DNA of 64,000 nt, taken from the NCBI RefSeq assembly GCF_024400215.1, contig NZ_CP053748.1:3038001-3102000 (forward strand). Reading direction: 5' to 3'. Source of the DNA: Massilia sp. erpn (GTDB lineage Bacteria > Pseudomonadota > Gammaproteobacteria > Burkholderiales > Burkholderiaceae_D). The notes below the pieces were generated by a model that did not search any database, was not told where the DNA came from, and worked only from the letters and a program-made list of their open reading frames with translations. A program made the position numbers and the translations under genes. Positions within the stretch are counted from its first letter, which is position 1, and every line of letters begins with the position of its first letter. Positions 8,861 through 18,983 of the stretch are shown in pieces.

Positions 8861-11800
8861 ATGAGTTTTGGAAGCTGGTTCAAGAAAAACGTCGTCAAAC
8901 CGATCGTGAAAGTGGTCGATAAGGTGGGCGACACCATGAAGGATATCGGCGGCGACCTGAATGGCATCGGTGATGTCTTCGAGTCGGTCGGCAAGGATAT
9001 CGAGAACGTCGCCAAGAAGGTGGCGGAGCTGGGCTACACGAAAAAAAATCTCGGCGGCGGCAACGATAATTACACCGCCAGTTCGCTGGGGGCCAATATC
9101 ATCCACGGCGAGGGCGGCAACGATACGATTACGGTGACGGCCGGCGCCTACAACAATATCTACGGCGACGACGGCAACGATACGCTGGTGGTCAAGGTCG
9201 GTGGCTACAACCGCATCGACGGCGGCAATGGCGACGACACCATCCGCGTCGATGTGGGCATCTACAACAAGATCAGCGGCGGTAATGGCAACGACACGGT
9301 GACCGTGGCGGCCGGCGCGGCGGCCGATGTGGATCTGGGGCAGGGCAACAATACGCTCACCGTCAACAGCGCCTACAACGAGATCGACGCCGGCGACGGC
9401 GACGACCGCGTGACGGCCAACGGCGGGTGGAACGATATCGATCTGGATAACGGCAACAATACCGTCACCGCCAACGGTGGCGCGAATATCGTCAGTACCG
9501 GCAATGGTGCCGATAATATCAGCGTGGCTGGCGGCTCGAACAAGGTGGACGCGGGCGACGGCAATAACACCGTCAACGCGGGCGGCGCATCGAACGTCAT
9601 CAACACCGGCAATAACAACGATGTGGTGACGGCCGATGGCGCCAGCAACGTCATCAACACCAATGGCGGCGACGACCGCATCACGGTGAAGGCGGCCAGC
9701 AATGTGATCAACGCTGGCGAGGGCAACAACAACGTCAGCGCCGCGGGCGGCAACAACAATATCACCGCTGGCGGCGGCGACGATACCATCCGCGCCGATG
9801 GTGCTGCCAACCAGGTGAAGGCGGGCGACGGCAATAACAATATCACCGTCAATGGCGCTTCCAATACCGTCAACGCGGGCCGGGGCAACGACAGCATCAC
9901 GGCAAACGGCGGCGCCAATATCATCGATGCTGGCGACGGCGGCAACAATGTCACGCTGAATGGCGCGGCCAATAAGTTGAGCAGTGGCAGCGGCAACGAC
10001 AAGGTGACGGCAGCCGGCGGCGCCAACATCATCAACACCGGCGGCGGCGACGACAATGTGCAGGCGATCGGCGGTGCCAACATCATTACCGCAGGCAGTG
10101 GCCGCGACACCATCGTCGGCCTGGGCGGCGCCAATGTGATCACCGCCAGCGATGGCAACGACAGCGTGGTCGCTGGCGGCGGCGCCAACGTGGTGGTGGA
10201 AGAGGGCGGCAGCAGCAGCATCGTGCTGGGCGGCTTGCTGAACGTGGCCTATACCGGCGGCGCCAATAACAAAGTTGGCGCGCTGGGCGACACCAACGCC
10301 CTGGTCAGCAACCAGGGCGGGAATATCGAAGCGGCGGTGGGCCTGAACAACGTCATGCTGGCCAACGGCAGCGGTAACACCCTGCTGGGCGTTGGCAGCG
10401 GCAATCTGGTGGCGAGCACAGTGGGCGGCAATACTGCCGTCGCCATCGGCGGCGCCAATGTGGTGCTGACGGAGCTGGGTGGCATGGTCAAGGCGGCCAG
10501 CGGCGGCTTGGGCAAGGTGCTGGCCGACGTCATGCCGAGCAAGGAGGCAGCCAATGCAGTGAGCAATGCCACCGGCAAGCTGACTGCCGCCATCAACAGC
10601 GGCGCGGGCAACGATGCCGTGGTGGCGCTGGGCGGCACCAATGTGGTCTACACCGGTGGCGGCAAGGACGTGGTGACGGCCGTGGGCGGCAACAATATCC
10701 TGCTGGCGAACGGCGGCGACAATATCACCACCGCCATCGGCAGCAATAATATCGTGGTCAACACGGCCGGCAACAATGTGGTGACGGCTGCCGGTTCTGT
10801 GAACGTGATCGTGACCGGCCTGGGCGAGGGTGTGGCCGATGTGGGCGCGAAGCTGGGCAGCGCCGCCGGCGGCGTGACCAAGGCCGTGACCACCTTCATC
10901 GGCAGCAGCCTGGCCAGCAGCGCGGGCAACGATGTGGTGACGTCAGTCGGCTCCACCAATGTGATCTATACCGGCGGCGGCAACGACGTCGCCACTGCCA
11001 TCGGCGCCAACAACGTGGTGTGGAGCGGCACCGGCAACGATACGGCAACCGTGATCGGCGCGCGCAACGTGGTCTGGGCCGATGCCGGCGCGGACACCGT
11101 GACGGCGGCTGGCGCGAACAATCTGATCGTCACCGGCAACTACGCCGAGACGGCGGCGACCGCCGTTGGCCTGATCGACTCCATTACCGCTGGCGTGGCA
11201 GCCACCAATCTGGTCGGCAAGGCCGGACTGTCCGGCGCGGCTTCCGGCCAGTCGGGCCGCGACGTGATCACCGCCTTTGGCAAGAACAATGTGCTGGTGG
11301 GCGGCAGCGCCGACAGCACCGTGACGGCGGCAGGCGTGAACAACCTGGCCGTGACCGGCGCGGGCAATGACGTGGTGACGGCCGTGGGCAGCAAGTCCGG
11401 CATCGCCACCGGCGCCGGCAACGACGTCGTGACCGTGATCGGCCAATATGACGTGGTGGCGGCCGGCGAAGGCCGTAACGTCGTCACCGCGCTGGGCAAG
11501 GGCAACCTGGTCGAAGGCGGCAGCGGCGACGACGTGCTGACCGCGCTGGCTTTCGGCACGGCGGCCAAGGCGGTCAACGTCAACGGCAATCTGCTGGTGG
11601 CGGGCGATGGCAATAATGTCGCCACCGTGGTCGGCAAGGACAATGCCGTCATCACCGGCAGCGGCAAGGATACGCTGGTGATGGTCAGCTACGGCGGCGG
11701 CAACGAGAAAACCAGCACCACCCAGCCGGAAGGCTCGCCGCAGACCACCACCAGCACCACCAAGGGCAGCACCCAGTTCAACCTGGGCTGGACCGGCGCC

Positions 11801-13489
11801 GGTGACGACACCGCCGTCGTATATGGCGACCACAATGTGGTGCTGGCCGATTCCGGCAACGATTTCCTGCTGGTGGTGAACGCGGGCAGCACCCTGAGCT
11901 ACGCCAGCAAGACCACCGAAGCCATCGAGGGTTCGGACAAGGTGCAGACCACCAAGGAGAGCAAGGTCAGCATCGACACCGGCATGAACTTCGTCCACGC
12001 CGGCGACGGCAACGACACCATGATCCTGGCCGGCACCACCACCATCGGCATGGGCGGCAATGGCAATGACCTGATCGTCTCTTCGGGCCAGAACAATGTG
12101 GCGGTGGGCGGCGCCGGCAACGACACCATCATCGGCCTGGCCGAGATCACCGTGTTCAACGCTGCCGAAGCCATCGTGGAAAACGATTACGAGTCGGCGG
12201 GCGACTGGGTGGGCGCGGCCATGAATGCCAATTTCATCCGCTCGCAGTATGGCGCGCTGTCCAAGGGTGAGCTGGGCAAGCTGAACCTGGTCGGCAATGT
12301 GATCGTCGGCGGTGACGGCGACGACACTATCTTCGCCACCAACGCCGGCAGCTATGTGGGCGGTGGCAAGGGCAACGATACCATGATGGGCCTGGGCTGG
12401 GGCGTGATCGACCATCTGCTGGTGGGCAAGGCCAACACCCTGAACGGCGTGTGGAAGGATGCGGGCGCGGGCTTTGACGCCGTGACTAAATACCTGAACA
12501 CGGCGCTGGGCGAAGAGCTCAGCAAGGGCTGGAATAGCGTCGCCACCAATATGAAGTCGGAGCTGAACAAGGCGACAGCCAATGCCGGCCAGTTGGCCGA
12601 TGGCCTGAACAAGGCAGGTAATGATGCCGTGGTGGGCATCGCCAATGCTGCGGGCCTGTCCTCGGCCGATTTCGATATCGCCAATCCGCTGAAGAACGCG
12701 CTGAACACGGCCAAGGGCGGCTTGAACTCGGCCATCAACGGCATCGGCAGCGGCGTGGACGCGGTGGCCGACGCTGACGTGGGCACGGCGCTGTCGGATG
12801 CGGCGTCCTGGCTGGGCGATGCGCTGAAGACCGCCTCCAACGCCAGCGGCGACGGCGTCGACTGGCTGGGCAAGACCCTGGGCGTGAATCTGCACCTGAG
12901 CGAATTCAAGGGCGCGGACTTCTTCATCGCCGGCCTGCTGGCCTACACCCTGGGCTATAAGTATGCGGGCAATAACCGCCTGTTCGGCGGTGCCGGCGAC
13001 GATACCTTCTACAGCGGCATGGGTAACGATGACCTGTACGGCGGCGATGGCAAAGACGTGTACGTGATGTCCATGGGCGACGGCAAGGACACTATCCACG
13101 AAACGGCCGGCGGTAACGACATCCTCAAGTTCAGCGCCAATAAGCTGTTCTCGAAAGTGGCGATGAGCGCCGACAAGGTGAAGACCAATATTGACGGTTC
13201 CGACCTGGTCATCAACTACGTCGACGACGGCAAGTCCTACGCCCGCCTGACCGTGGCCGATTACGCCAAGGTCAATGTTCAGGAACTGGACCTGGTGGAC
13301 GCCAGCGGCAAGACCGTGGCCGCGCTCAGCATGGCGCAGCTGGTGGCGCAGGCGGAGCAGGGCGGTGGCGCGTATGAGATGGCGTCCGCCTGGACCGCCG
13401 ACCGTCTGCACGACTTCGCCGATCTGCTGCAGGCTTCCATCACGGGCGGCAGCAGCGCCGTGCAGCTGGTGGGCGTGCAGCATGCCTGA
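8861..13489 (+). CDS. Giant RTX-like calcium-binding beta-roll repeat protein
   Basis: This is a 1542-residue acidic, Gly/Asn/Asp-rich protein. Residues 1-60 form an amphipathic helical head ('MSFGSWFKKNVVKPIVKVV'). From about 60 to 1100 there are dozens of roughly 18-residue units that pair a canonical RTX nonapeptide (GGGDDNVxx, GDGNNTVxx) with an Asn-rich nonapeptide (GGANIINTx). About 1100-1365 is a non-repetitive helical insert with a hydrophobic stretch. About 1367-1425 are classical GGxGxD repeats, and the C-terminus is a non-repetitive beta/helical domain typical of type I secreted RTX proteins. The N-terminus has no Sec signal. Calcium binding and type I export are inferred, and no ABC exporter lies nearby. 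The start follows AGAAAGAGAG. Function could be adhesin, surface layer or ice binding. Confidence 0.88.
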   Translation: MSFGSWFKKNVVKPIVKVVDKVGDTMKDIGGDLNGIGDVFESVGKDIENVAKKVAELGYTKKNLGGGNDNYTASSLGANIIHGEGGNDTITVTAGAYNNIYGDDGNDTLVVKVGGYNRIDGGNGDDTIRVDVGIYNKISGGNGNDTVTVAAGAAADVDLGQGNNTLTVNSAYNEIDAGDGDDRVTANGGWNDIDLDNGNNTVTANGGANIVSTGNGADNISVAGGSNKVDAGDGNNTVNAGGASNVINTGNNNDVVTADGASNVINTNGGDDRITVKAASNVINAGEGNNNVSAAGGNNNITAGGGDDTIRADGAANQVKAGDGNNNITVNGASNTVNAGRGNDSITANGGANIIDAGDGGNNVTLNGAANKLSSGSGNDKVTAAGGANIINTGGGDDNVQAIGGANIITAGSGRDTIVGLGGANVITASDGNDSVVAGGGANVVVEEGGSSSIVLGGLLNVAYTGGANNKVGALGDTNALVSNQGGNIEAAVGLNNVMLANGSGNTLLGVGSGNLVASTVGGNTAVAIGGANVVLTELGGMVKAASGGLGKVLADVMPSKEAANAVSNATGKLTAAINSGAGNDAVVALGGTNVVYTGGGKDVVTAVGGNNILLANGGDNITTAIGSNNIVVNTAGNNVVTAAGSVNVIVTGLGEGVADVGAKLGSAAGGVTKAVTTFIGSSLASSAGNDVVTSVGSTNVIYTGGGNDVATAIGANNVVWSGTGNDTATVIGARNVVWADAGADTVTAAGANNLIVTGNYAETAATAVGLIDSITAGVAATNLVGKAGLSGAASGQSGRDVITAFGKNNVLVGGSADSTVTAAGVNNLAVTGAGNDVVTAVGSKSGIATGAGNDVVTVIGQYDVVAAGEGRNVVTALGKGNLVEGGSGDDVLTALAFGTAAKAVNVNGNLLVAGDGNNVATVVGKDNAVITGSGKDTLVMVSYGGGNEKTSTTQPEGSPQTTTSTTKGSTQFNLGWTGAGDDTAVVYGDHNVVLADSGNDFLLVVNAGSTLSYASKTTEAIEGSDKVQTTKESKVSIDTGMNFVHAGDGNDTMILAGTTTIGMGGNGNDLIVSSGQNNVAVGGAGNDTIIGLAEITVFNAAEAIVENDYESAGDWVGAAMNANFIRSQYGALSKGELGKLNLVGNVIVGGDGDDTIFATNAGSYVGGGKGNDTMMGLGWGVIDHLLVGKANTLNGVWKDAGAGFDAVTKYLNTALGEELSKGWNSVATNMKSELNKATANAGQLADGLNKAGNDAVVGIANAAGLSSADFDIANPLKNALNTAKGGLNSAINGIGSGVDAVADADVGTALSDAASWLGDALKTASNASGDGVDWLGKTLGVNLHLSEFKGADFFIAGLLAYTLGYKYAGNNRLFGGAGDDTFYSGMGNDDLYGGDGKDVYVMSMGDGKDTIHETAGGNDILKFSANKLFSKVAMSADKVKTNIDGSDLVINYVDDGKSYARLTVADYAKVNVQELDLVDASGKTVAALSMAQLVAQAEQGGGAYEMASAWTADRLHDFADLLQASITGGSSAVQLVGVQHA

Positions 13490-13657
13490 CGCGGCGTAAG
13501 CGGCATAGGCAAGCTGGTACAATGACGGTCTTTATCGGCCGGCGGCGTACTGGCTTGCCTTGGCCGGTTCGAGCGCATTGCCCGTCATAAGAAAAAAATT
13601 GTTGACAGGCGCGGGATTCGGTTGACGCGCCTTAACTTGCCGCCCTATAGTTGCGGG

Positions 13658-13924
13658 ATGATTTCAGACTTCCAAGAACTTTCCGACAAAATCGACCAAC
13701 TGGCCGAGCTGACCCACACGCTGCGCCGCGAGAATTCGCAGCTGCGCCAGGCCAATGCCGCCCTCGTTGCCGAGAGCATCGATAATCAACGCCGTTTGGG
13801 CGAGGCTCATGCGCGCGTTCTGGCTTTGCTGGAGAAAATCCCGCCGCTGGAAGGTGCCGTGATGGACGTGCCACCTGCGGGCTATGGGACCATTGAAGCG
13901 GCTGCCCCGAAAGGTGAGCAATGA
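13658..13924 (+). CDS. ZapB-like coiled-coil protein (TIGR02449-like)
   Basis: This is an 88-residue, almost entirely coiled-coil protein ('QELSDKIDQLAELTHTLRRE'). The start at 13658 is preferred over an in-frame ATG at 13622, which would put the start inside the promoter region (TTGACG at 13622 and TATAGT at 13646 are possible boxes). Its stop overlaps the zapA start in ATGA, so the two are probably translationally coupled. Small coiled coils next to zapA in betaproteobacteria are thought to help organise the Z-ring; that role is inferred from synteny and fold. Confidence 0.8.
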   Translation: MISDFQELSDKIDQLAELTHTLRRENSQLRQANAALVAESIDNQRRLGEAHARVLALLEKIPPLEGAVMDVPPAGYGTIEAAAPKGEQ

Positions 13925-14232
13925 TACAGCTGGATGTCAGCATCATGGGCCAGCCCTATCGGCTGGCCTGCAAGGAAGGCGAGGAGCGCGCGCTGCGCGA
14001 AGCGGCCAGCCTGCTGGACAAGAAAATGTCGGGCATCCGCGATGCCGGCAAAATCAAGGGCAATGACCGTATCGCGGTGATGGCCGCCCTCGGCATGGCC
14101 GCCGAATTCCTCACGGCGAAATCGCCGCAAGGCCCGCTGTCCGATATGTCGCTGCTGGAAGTGCAGCAAAAGATCGCTGCCATGCAGAAGGTGCTGGACG
14201 GCGCCCTGACCCCGCAAGAAAATCTCTTCTAA
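13921..14232 (+). CDS. zapA: Cell division protein ZapA
   Basis: The 103-residue length is typical of ZapA. It begins 'MIQLDVSIMGQPYRLACKEG', which matches the ZapA N-terminal FtsZ-binding head, and is followed by the long C-terminal helix used for dimerisation. ZapA bundles FtsZ protofilaments at mid-cell. It lies directly upstream of the 6S RNA gene, the order also found in gammaproteobacteria, which supports the assignment. Confidence 0.95.
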   Translation: MIQLDVSIMGQPYRLACKEGEERALREAASLLDKKMSGIRDAGKIKGNDRIAVMAALGMAAEFLTAKSPQGPLSDMSLLEVQQKIAAMQKVLDGALTPQENLF

Positions 14233-14280
14233 TTGGCCGAAAGGGCTTCCTTTGCGGAAGCGGGAGGAGTAAACTGCTGT

Positions 14281-14457
14281 CACCCTGCAGTGTTCGCGAT
14301 TGTCATATATTCCTTGAACCATTTACATGCATCGGTTGCGGGAATTTGCTCGGCGGGCGTGAGCGTCGCTAGTCCGATGAACCCGAAGCTGAACTAACTG
14401 CAACCACCTTGAACCGTAAGGTTCGGGATGCCGGCATAGCGGCACAGGCGGGGCACT
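14281..14457 (+). ncRNA. ssrS: 6S RNA
   Basis: The region between zapA and the EVE gene holds a roughly 177-nt RNA-like sequence. Its 5' end 'CCCTGCAGTGTTCGC' is complementary in part to the 3' end 'GGCGGGGCAC', and the 3' half has the conserved 'ACCTTGAACCGTAAGGTTC' hairpin known from 6S RNA. 6S RNA mimics an open promoter and sequesters sigma-70 RNA polymerase in stationary phase. The position after zapA matches known ssrS synteny. Ends are approximate. The short stretch 14233-14280 probably contains its promoter (TAAACT at 14270-14275 as a possible -10). Confidence 0.87.
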
Positions 14458-14467
14458 TATTCCGAGA

Positions 14468-14507
14468 AACGGTTGCCTGCATCTCACGATGCGCAACCGT
14501 TTTTTTA
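14468..14507 (+). terminator. Rho-independent terminator after 6S RNA
   Basis: AACGGTTGC (14468-14476) pairs with GCAACCGTT (14493-14501), with an inner GCATC/GATGC stem, and runs into T7 (14500-14506). It ends about 27 nt before the EVE gene start. Confidence 0.85.
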
Positions 14508-14533
14508 CGTCCACCGTTTCGGGAGGAAGGCTT

Positions 14534-14995
<462 letters not shown>

Positions 14996-15004
14996 ACAAA
15001 GCTG

Positions 15005-15808
15005 ATGGATTGGGGACTGGTTTTGATCCTGCTGGCCATGGGCGCGGCAGGCGGTTTTGCAGCGGGTCTGCTGGGCATAGGTGGCGGCATGGTGCTGGTG
15101 CCTTTCATCACGATGATCTTCACCGCGCGCGGTTTCGCACCCGAGCTGGTGGTGCATATGGCGATTGCCACCTCGCTGGCGACGATCCTGTTTACCTCGG
15201 TATCCTCGGTGCGCGCCCATCACAAGATGAAGGCGGTGCAGTGGCGCATTGTGGCCCTGCTGACGCCGGGCATCGTGCTCGGTTCCTGGGTGGGGCCGTG
15301 GATCGCCAAGCAGATGAACTCCTCGGCGCTGGCGCTGTTCTTCGGCATCTTCATTACTTTCTCCGCAACGCAGATGCTGCTGGGTAAAAAGCCTTCCGCC
15401 GCGCGCGAGCTGCCCGGTACGGGCGGCATGTTCGCCGCCGGCGGCGCGATTGGCGTGGTGTCGGGACTGGTGGGTGCGGGCGGTGGCTTTCTCTCGGTGC
15501 CGTTCATGAGCTGGTGCAATGTGAAGATCCACAACGCGGTGGCCACCAGCGCGGCGCTGGGCTTTCCGATTGCGCTGGCCGGCACGCTGTCGAATATCTA
15601 CTTCGGCTGGGGCGAGCCGGGACTGCCGGAGCACTCGCTGGGCTTCATTTATGTGCCGGCCCTGCTGGTGATCGTCGCCGCCAGCATGAGCATGGCGCCG
15701 CTCGGCGCGCGCACCGCACATCGCCTGCCGGTGGCCACGCTGCGCAAGGTGTTTGCCGTCATCCTCTACTTCCTGGCTGCATATATGCTGTGGAAGGCTT
15801 TCCACTAA
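15005..15808 (+). CDS. TauE/SafE family permease
   Basis: This is a 267-residue membrane protein with about 8 hydrophobic segments and the duplicated Gly-rich motif of the TauE/SafE family: 'GFAAGLLGIGGGMVLVPF' near residues 18-36 and 'GLVGAGGGFLSVPFM' near 155-170. Family members export sulfite, sulfoacetate or related organic anions. It starts 9 nt after the EVE gene stop and may be cotranscribed with it. The substrate cannot be inferred from context. Confidence 0.9.
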   Translation: MDWGLVLILLAMGAAGGFAAGLLGIGGGMVLVPFITMIFTARGFAPELVVHMAIATSLATILFTSVSSVRAHHKMKAVQWRIVALLTPGIVLGSWVGPWIAKQMNSSALALFFGIFITFSATQMLLGKKPSAARELPGTGGMFAAGGAIGVVSGLVGAGGGFLSVPFMSWCNVKIHNAVATSAALGFPIALAGTLSNIYFGWGEPGLPEHSLGFIYVPALLVIVAASMSMAPLGARTAHRLPVATLRKVFAVILYFLAAYMLWKAFH

Positions 15809-15880
15809 AAGGCGGTGCTGCCGTAAGCCGACAGCCCGACGCTGGCGGCCGCGCCGGTCGGCGCGCCGCTGCGTCCTGCA

Positions 15881-18163
15881 TCAGGCTTTCTCCAGCAGCA
15901 CCGGCACTTGCTTGAAGGCCGGCGTATTCGAGCCGCGCGCCACCAGTTCGGGTGAGATCAGCGGCGTCAGCTCGGGGAAGTAGCCGATCACGTCGTCGCC
16001 CTGCAGCGCGTATTCGATCAGGCGTATGCCTTCCACCTTGCGCTCGATGCCGTCCGGTGCGGCGGCGCGCACCGTCACCAGCTCGCCGTCGCTGAAGCCG
16101 AGGCGGCGCAGCACTTCGGGGCCAACGAACAGCACCTTGCGCGAGCCGTGCACGCCGCGATAGCGGTCCACTTCCCCTTTCGGGTCGCGGTAGACGGTGG
16201 TGTTGTACTGGCGGTGGGCACGGATCGTCGCCAGGCACAGCACCTTATCGCCGTACTGGGCACGGGCACGCGACATGATGGTTTCCGACGGCAGGGCGTG
16301 GGCGATGAAGCGCGCCTTGCCGGTGGCGGTTTTCCAGATGCGTTCACCGGCCGTATTCGGCAGGCGGAAGCCGCGCTGCTGGCGGATCTTTTCGTTGTAG
16401 TTTTCGAAGCCGCTGACGGCGCCTTGCGCCACCTGTTCGATCAGCTTGCGCGTCAGATCGTAATTGCCGCCCATGCCTTGCCAGTCGATGTTCAAAGGGG
16501 GCAGGGTGCGTCGCGCCAGTTCGCTGACGATATAAGGCTCGGAGCGCAGCAGATCGCTGGCAGGGCGGTTGCGGCCGGTGGAAGAATGCACCACGCTGGC
16601 CGTGTCTTCCACGCTGACGAATTGCGCGTCGCCCGACTGGTCGTCCAGCTCCGTGCGGCCTAGGCAGGGCAGCAGCAGGCCAAGGCGGCCGGGGTACAGG
16701 TGGGTGCGATTCAATTTGGTGGCGATATGCACCGTCAGCTCGGTCTTGCCCAGCGCATCCAGCACGCGCGGGCTGTCCGGCCCCGCCACGGCGAAATTGC
16801 CTCCCAGGCCGACGAAGCCCTGTACCGAACCATCGATCAAGCCCTTGATGGCGCCCACCGCGTCCAGTCCCGGCTGGGCCGGCGGCGTAAAGCCGAACAC
16901 GCGTTCCAGGCCGGCCAGCCATTCGGCCTTGGGCTTGTTGGTGATGCCCACCGTGCGGTCGCCCTGCACATTCGAGTGGCCGCGCACCGGCATCAGGCCG
17001 GCGCCGGGCTTGCCCACATTGCCGCGCAGGAGCGTCAGGTTGACCAGCATCTGCAAGGTCTCGATGGCGAATTCATTCTGCGTCAGGCCCATGCACCAGG
17101 CCGAGATGGTGGCGTTGGACGCGATGTAGTAATCGGCCGCCTCATTCAATTGGGCGCGCGTCAGGCCGCTGGCCTGTTCGATGTCAGCCCAGGATTGCTG
17201 CTGCATGACGGCGACGAAAGCGTCGAAACCGTCGGTATGTTCCGCGATAAAAGCGCGGTCCAGCGCATCGCGTTCCAGCACGGCCTTGGCGATGCCGGTG
17301 ATGGCCGCCAGATCGCCGCCCACGCGCACCTGGAAGTAGGCGTCGGCCAGCTTGGTACCATGGCCGCTCAGCAGTTCGGTGGGCGACTGCGGATCGGCGA
17401 ATTCCTCCAGCCCGCGCTCGAACATGGGATTGAAGATGACGATCTTGCAGCCGCGTTTTTTCGCCTCGCGTAGATCGCCCAGCATGCGCGGGTGGTTCGA
17501 GGCGGGATTGTGGCCGAAGCTGAAAATCGCCTCGGCATGTTCGAAGTCCTCGCGCGTGACAGTGGATTTACCCACGCCGATGGACATGGTCAGCGCCTGG
17601 CCCGACGATTCGTGGCAGTAGTTGGACGAATCGGGCAGATTATTGGTGCCGAAGGCGCGCGCAAACAGCTGGTAGGGGAAGGCCGCCTCATTGCTGCTGC
17701 GTCCCGAGGTGTAGAACACGGTGCGTTGCGGGCCGAGCGCGCGCAGGCGCCCGCTGGCCAGCTCGAAAGCCTGTTCCCAACTGGTTTCGCGGTAGGTGTC
17801 GCTGGCCGCGTCGTACAGCATGGGCGCGGTCAGGCGTCCGGCCGCTTCCAGTTCCCAGTTCTCCATGCCGCGCAGGGCGCCCAGCGTATGCTCGGCGAAA
17901 TAGGCCGGCGTGGCGCGCGCCTTGCTGCCTTCGTGGGCGATGGCCCAGGCGCCTTGCTCGCAAAAGTCCACCGATTTGCTGCTGGGCGAGTCGGGGTAGG
18001 CGCAGCCGGGGCAATCCACGCCCTGCGGCTGGTTCAGGCGCGGCAAGGTCGCCAGCGCCGGATACGGTCCGTTGCTAGTCAGGGCCTTGGCCGTGCCGTG
18101 CAGCGAGCCGAAACCGCCGGCCGGCTTGTCATAGGCGCGGATGGGAATAGTCTTCTTGCTCAT
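15881..18163 (-). CDS. Molybdopterin oxidoreductase, YdeP/FdhF-like
   Basis: This is a 760-residue cytoplasmic molybdoenzyme-like protein. The N-terminus has CPGC and a third Cys ('KSVDFCEQGAW'), a reduced iron-sulfur motif compared with the four-Cys site of FdhF. It is followed by the molybdopterin oxidoreductase core (about 110-540, 'SGRSSNEAAFPYQLFARAFG') and a C-terminal dinucleotide-binding domain (about 640-755). Length and motifs match the YdeP/TIGR01701 group, linked to acid resistance in E. coli but with an unproven reaction. No FdhD, cytochrome or FeS subunit is adjacent. It is convergent with the TauE gene and 4 nt downstream of lgt. Confidence 0.88.
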   Translation of the reverse strand: MSKKTIPIRAYDKPAGGFGSLHGTAKALTSNGPYPALATLPRLNQPQGVDCPGCAYPDSPSSKSVDFCEQGAWAIAHEGSKARATPAYFAEHTLGALRGMENWELEAAGRLTAPMLYDAASDTYRETSWEQAFELASGRLRALGPQRTVFYTSGRSSNEAAFPYQLFARAFGTNNLPDSSNYCHESSGQALTMSIGVGKSTVTREDFEHAEAIFSFGHNPASNHPRMLGDLREAKKRGCKIVIFNPMFERGLEEFADPQSPTELLSGHGTKLADAYFQVRVGGDLAAITGIAKAVLERDALDRAFIAEHTDGFDAFVAVMQQQSWADIEQASGLTRAQLNEAADYYIASNATISAWCMGLTQNEFAIETLQMLVNLTLLRGNVGKPGAGLMPVRGHSNVQGDRTVGITNKPKAEWLAGLERVFGFTPPAQPGLDAVGAIKGLIDGSVQGFVGLGGNFAVAGPDSPRVLDALGKTELTVHIATKLNRTHLYPGRLGLLLPCLGRTELDDQSGDAQFVSVEDTASVVHSSTGRNRPASDLLRSEPYIVSELARRTLPPLNIDWQGMGGNYDLTRKLIEQVAQGAVSGFENYNEKIRQQRGFRLPNTAGERIWKTATGKARFIAHALPSETIMSRARAQYGDKVLCLATIRAHRQYNTTVYRDPKGEVDRYRGVHGSRKVLFVGPEVLRRLGFSDGELVTVRAAAPDGIERKVEGIRLIEYALQGDDVIGYFPELTPLISPELVARGSNTPAFKQVPVLLEKA

Positions 18164-18167
18164 TGTC

Positions 18168-18983
18168 TCAGGCGTGGGCGGGCTTGGCGCCGGCGCTATA
18201 TTTATAGGACCACAGCAGCATCAGCAGCGCGGCGGCAATCATCGGCAGCGACAGCAGCTGGCCCGAAGTAATGGTGACGCCGGCGAAATGCACTTCATAG
18301 TCCGGCGTGCGGAAATACTCGGTGAAGAAGCGCGCGCAGCCATACAGCAGCGTGAACATGGCGCCCACGGCCAGGCGTGGACGTGCCTTGCGCGCGAACG
18401 GCCACAGAATCGCAAACACCAGCAGGCCGTCGATCAGGGCCTGGTAGATCGGCGAAGGATGGCGCGGCAACGCATCCACATTCGGCCAGATCATGGCCCA
18501 GGGCAGGGAAGGATCGGCGACGCGGCCCGGCAGCTCGGCATTGATGAAATTGCCGATGCGGCCGGCGGCATAGCCGAGCGGCACCAGCGGCGCGATGAAG
18601 TCATACACGTCGAGCAGATTGCGCTTGGCCTTGCGCGACCACAGCCACATGGCCAGCAGCACGCCGAGGAAGCCGCCGTGGAAGCTCATGCCGCCATGCC
18701 AGACCTTGAAAATCTCGATCGGATTGGCCAGGAAGAATTCGGGACGGTAGAAAATCACTTCGCCCAGACGGCCGCCGACCACCACGCCCAGCATGCCGTA
18801 GAACAGCATATCGTCCAGATCCTCGGGCTTCCAGCCCTGGGCGGCGATATGCGGCTGCTTTACGCGCAGGCGGCCCAGCGCCAGAAACATGGCGAAGGCC
18901 AGTACATACATCAGGCCATACCAGTGGATCTGGACGGGTCCCAGCGAAAAGGCAACCGGATCGGGCATCGGGTGGATCAGCAT
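18168..18983 (-). CDS. lgt: Prolipoprotein diacylglyceryl transferase
   Basis: This is a 271-residue inner-membrane enzyme that transfers diacylglycerol from phosphatidylglycerol to the lipobox Cys of prolipoproteins. Key signatures are '[12 protein letters not shown]' and the Lgt signature '[14 protein letters not shown]' (about 140-153), with seven hydrophobic segments. The stop of the upstream LysR gene directly abuts its start codon (18984/18983), so the genes are likely cotranscribed. Several lipoproteins in this window are substrates by lipobox. Confidence 0.98.
   Translation of the reverse strand: MLIHPMPDPVAFSLGPVQIHWYGLMYVLAFAMFLALGRLRVKQPHIAAQGWKPEDLDDMLFYGMLGVVVGGRLGEVIFYRPEFFLANPIEIFKVWHGGMSFHGGFLGVLLAMWLWSRKAKRNLLDVYDFIAPLVPLGYAAGRIGNFINAELPGRVADPSLPWAMIWPNVDALPRHPSPIYQALIDGLLVFAILWPFARKARPRLAVGAMFTLLYGCARFFTEYFRTPDYEVHFAGVTITSGQLLSLPMIAAALLMLLWSYKYSAGAKPAHA

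Noticed and set aside
9060..11700. 54-bp repeats in the RTX-like gene as a CRISPR or DNA satellite
   Set aside because: The repeats are in frame, diverged at the DNA level and encode the protein's 18-residue units.
10943..13522. An 859-codon open frame antisense to the RTX-like gene
   Set aside because: It is a shadow of the repetitive Gly/Asn/Asp codons and has no independent gene features.
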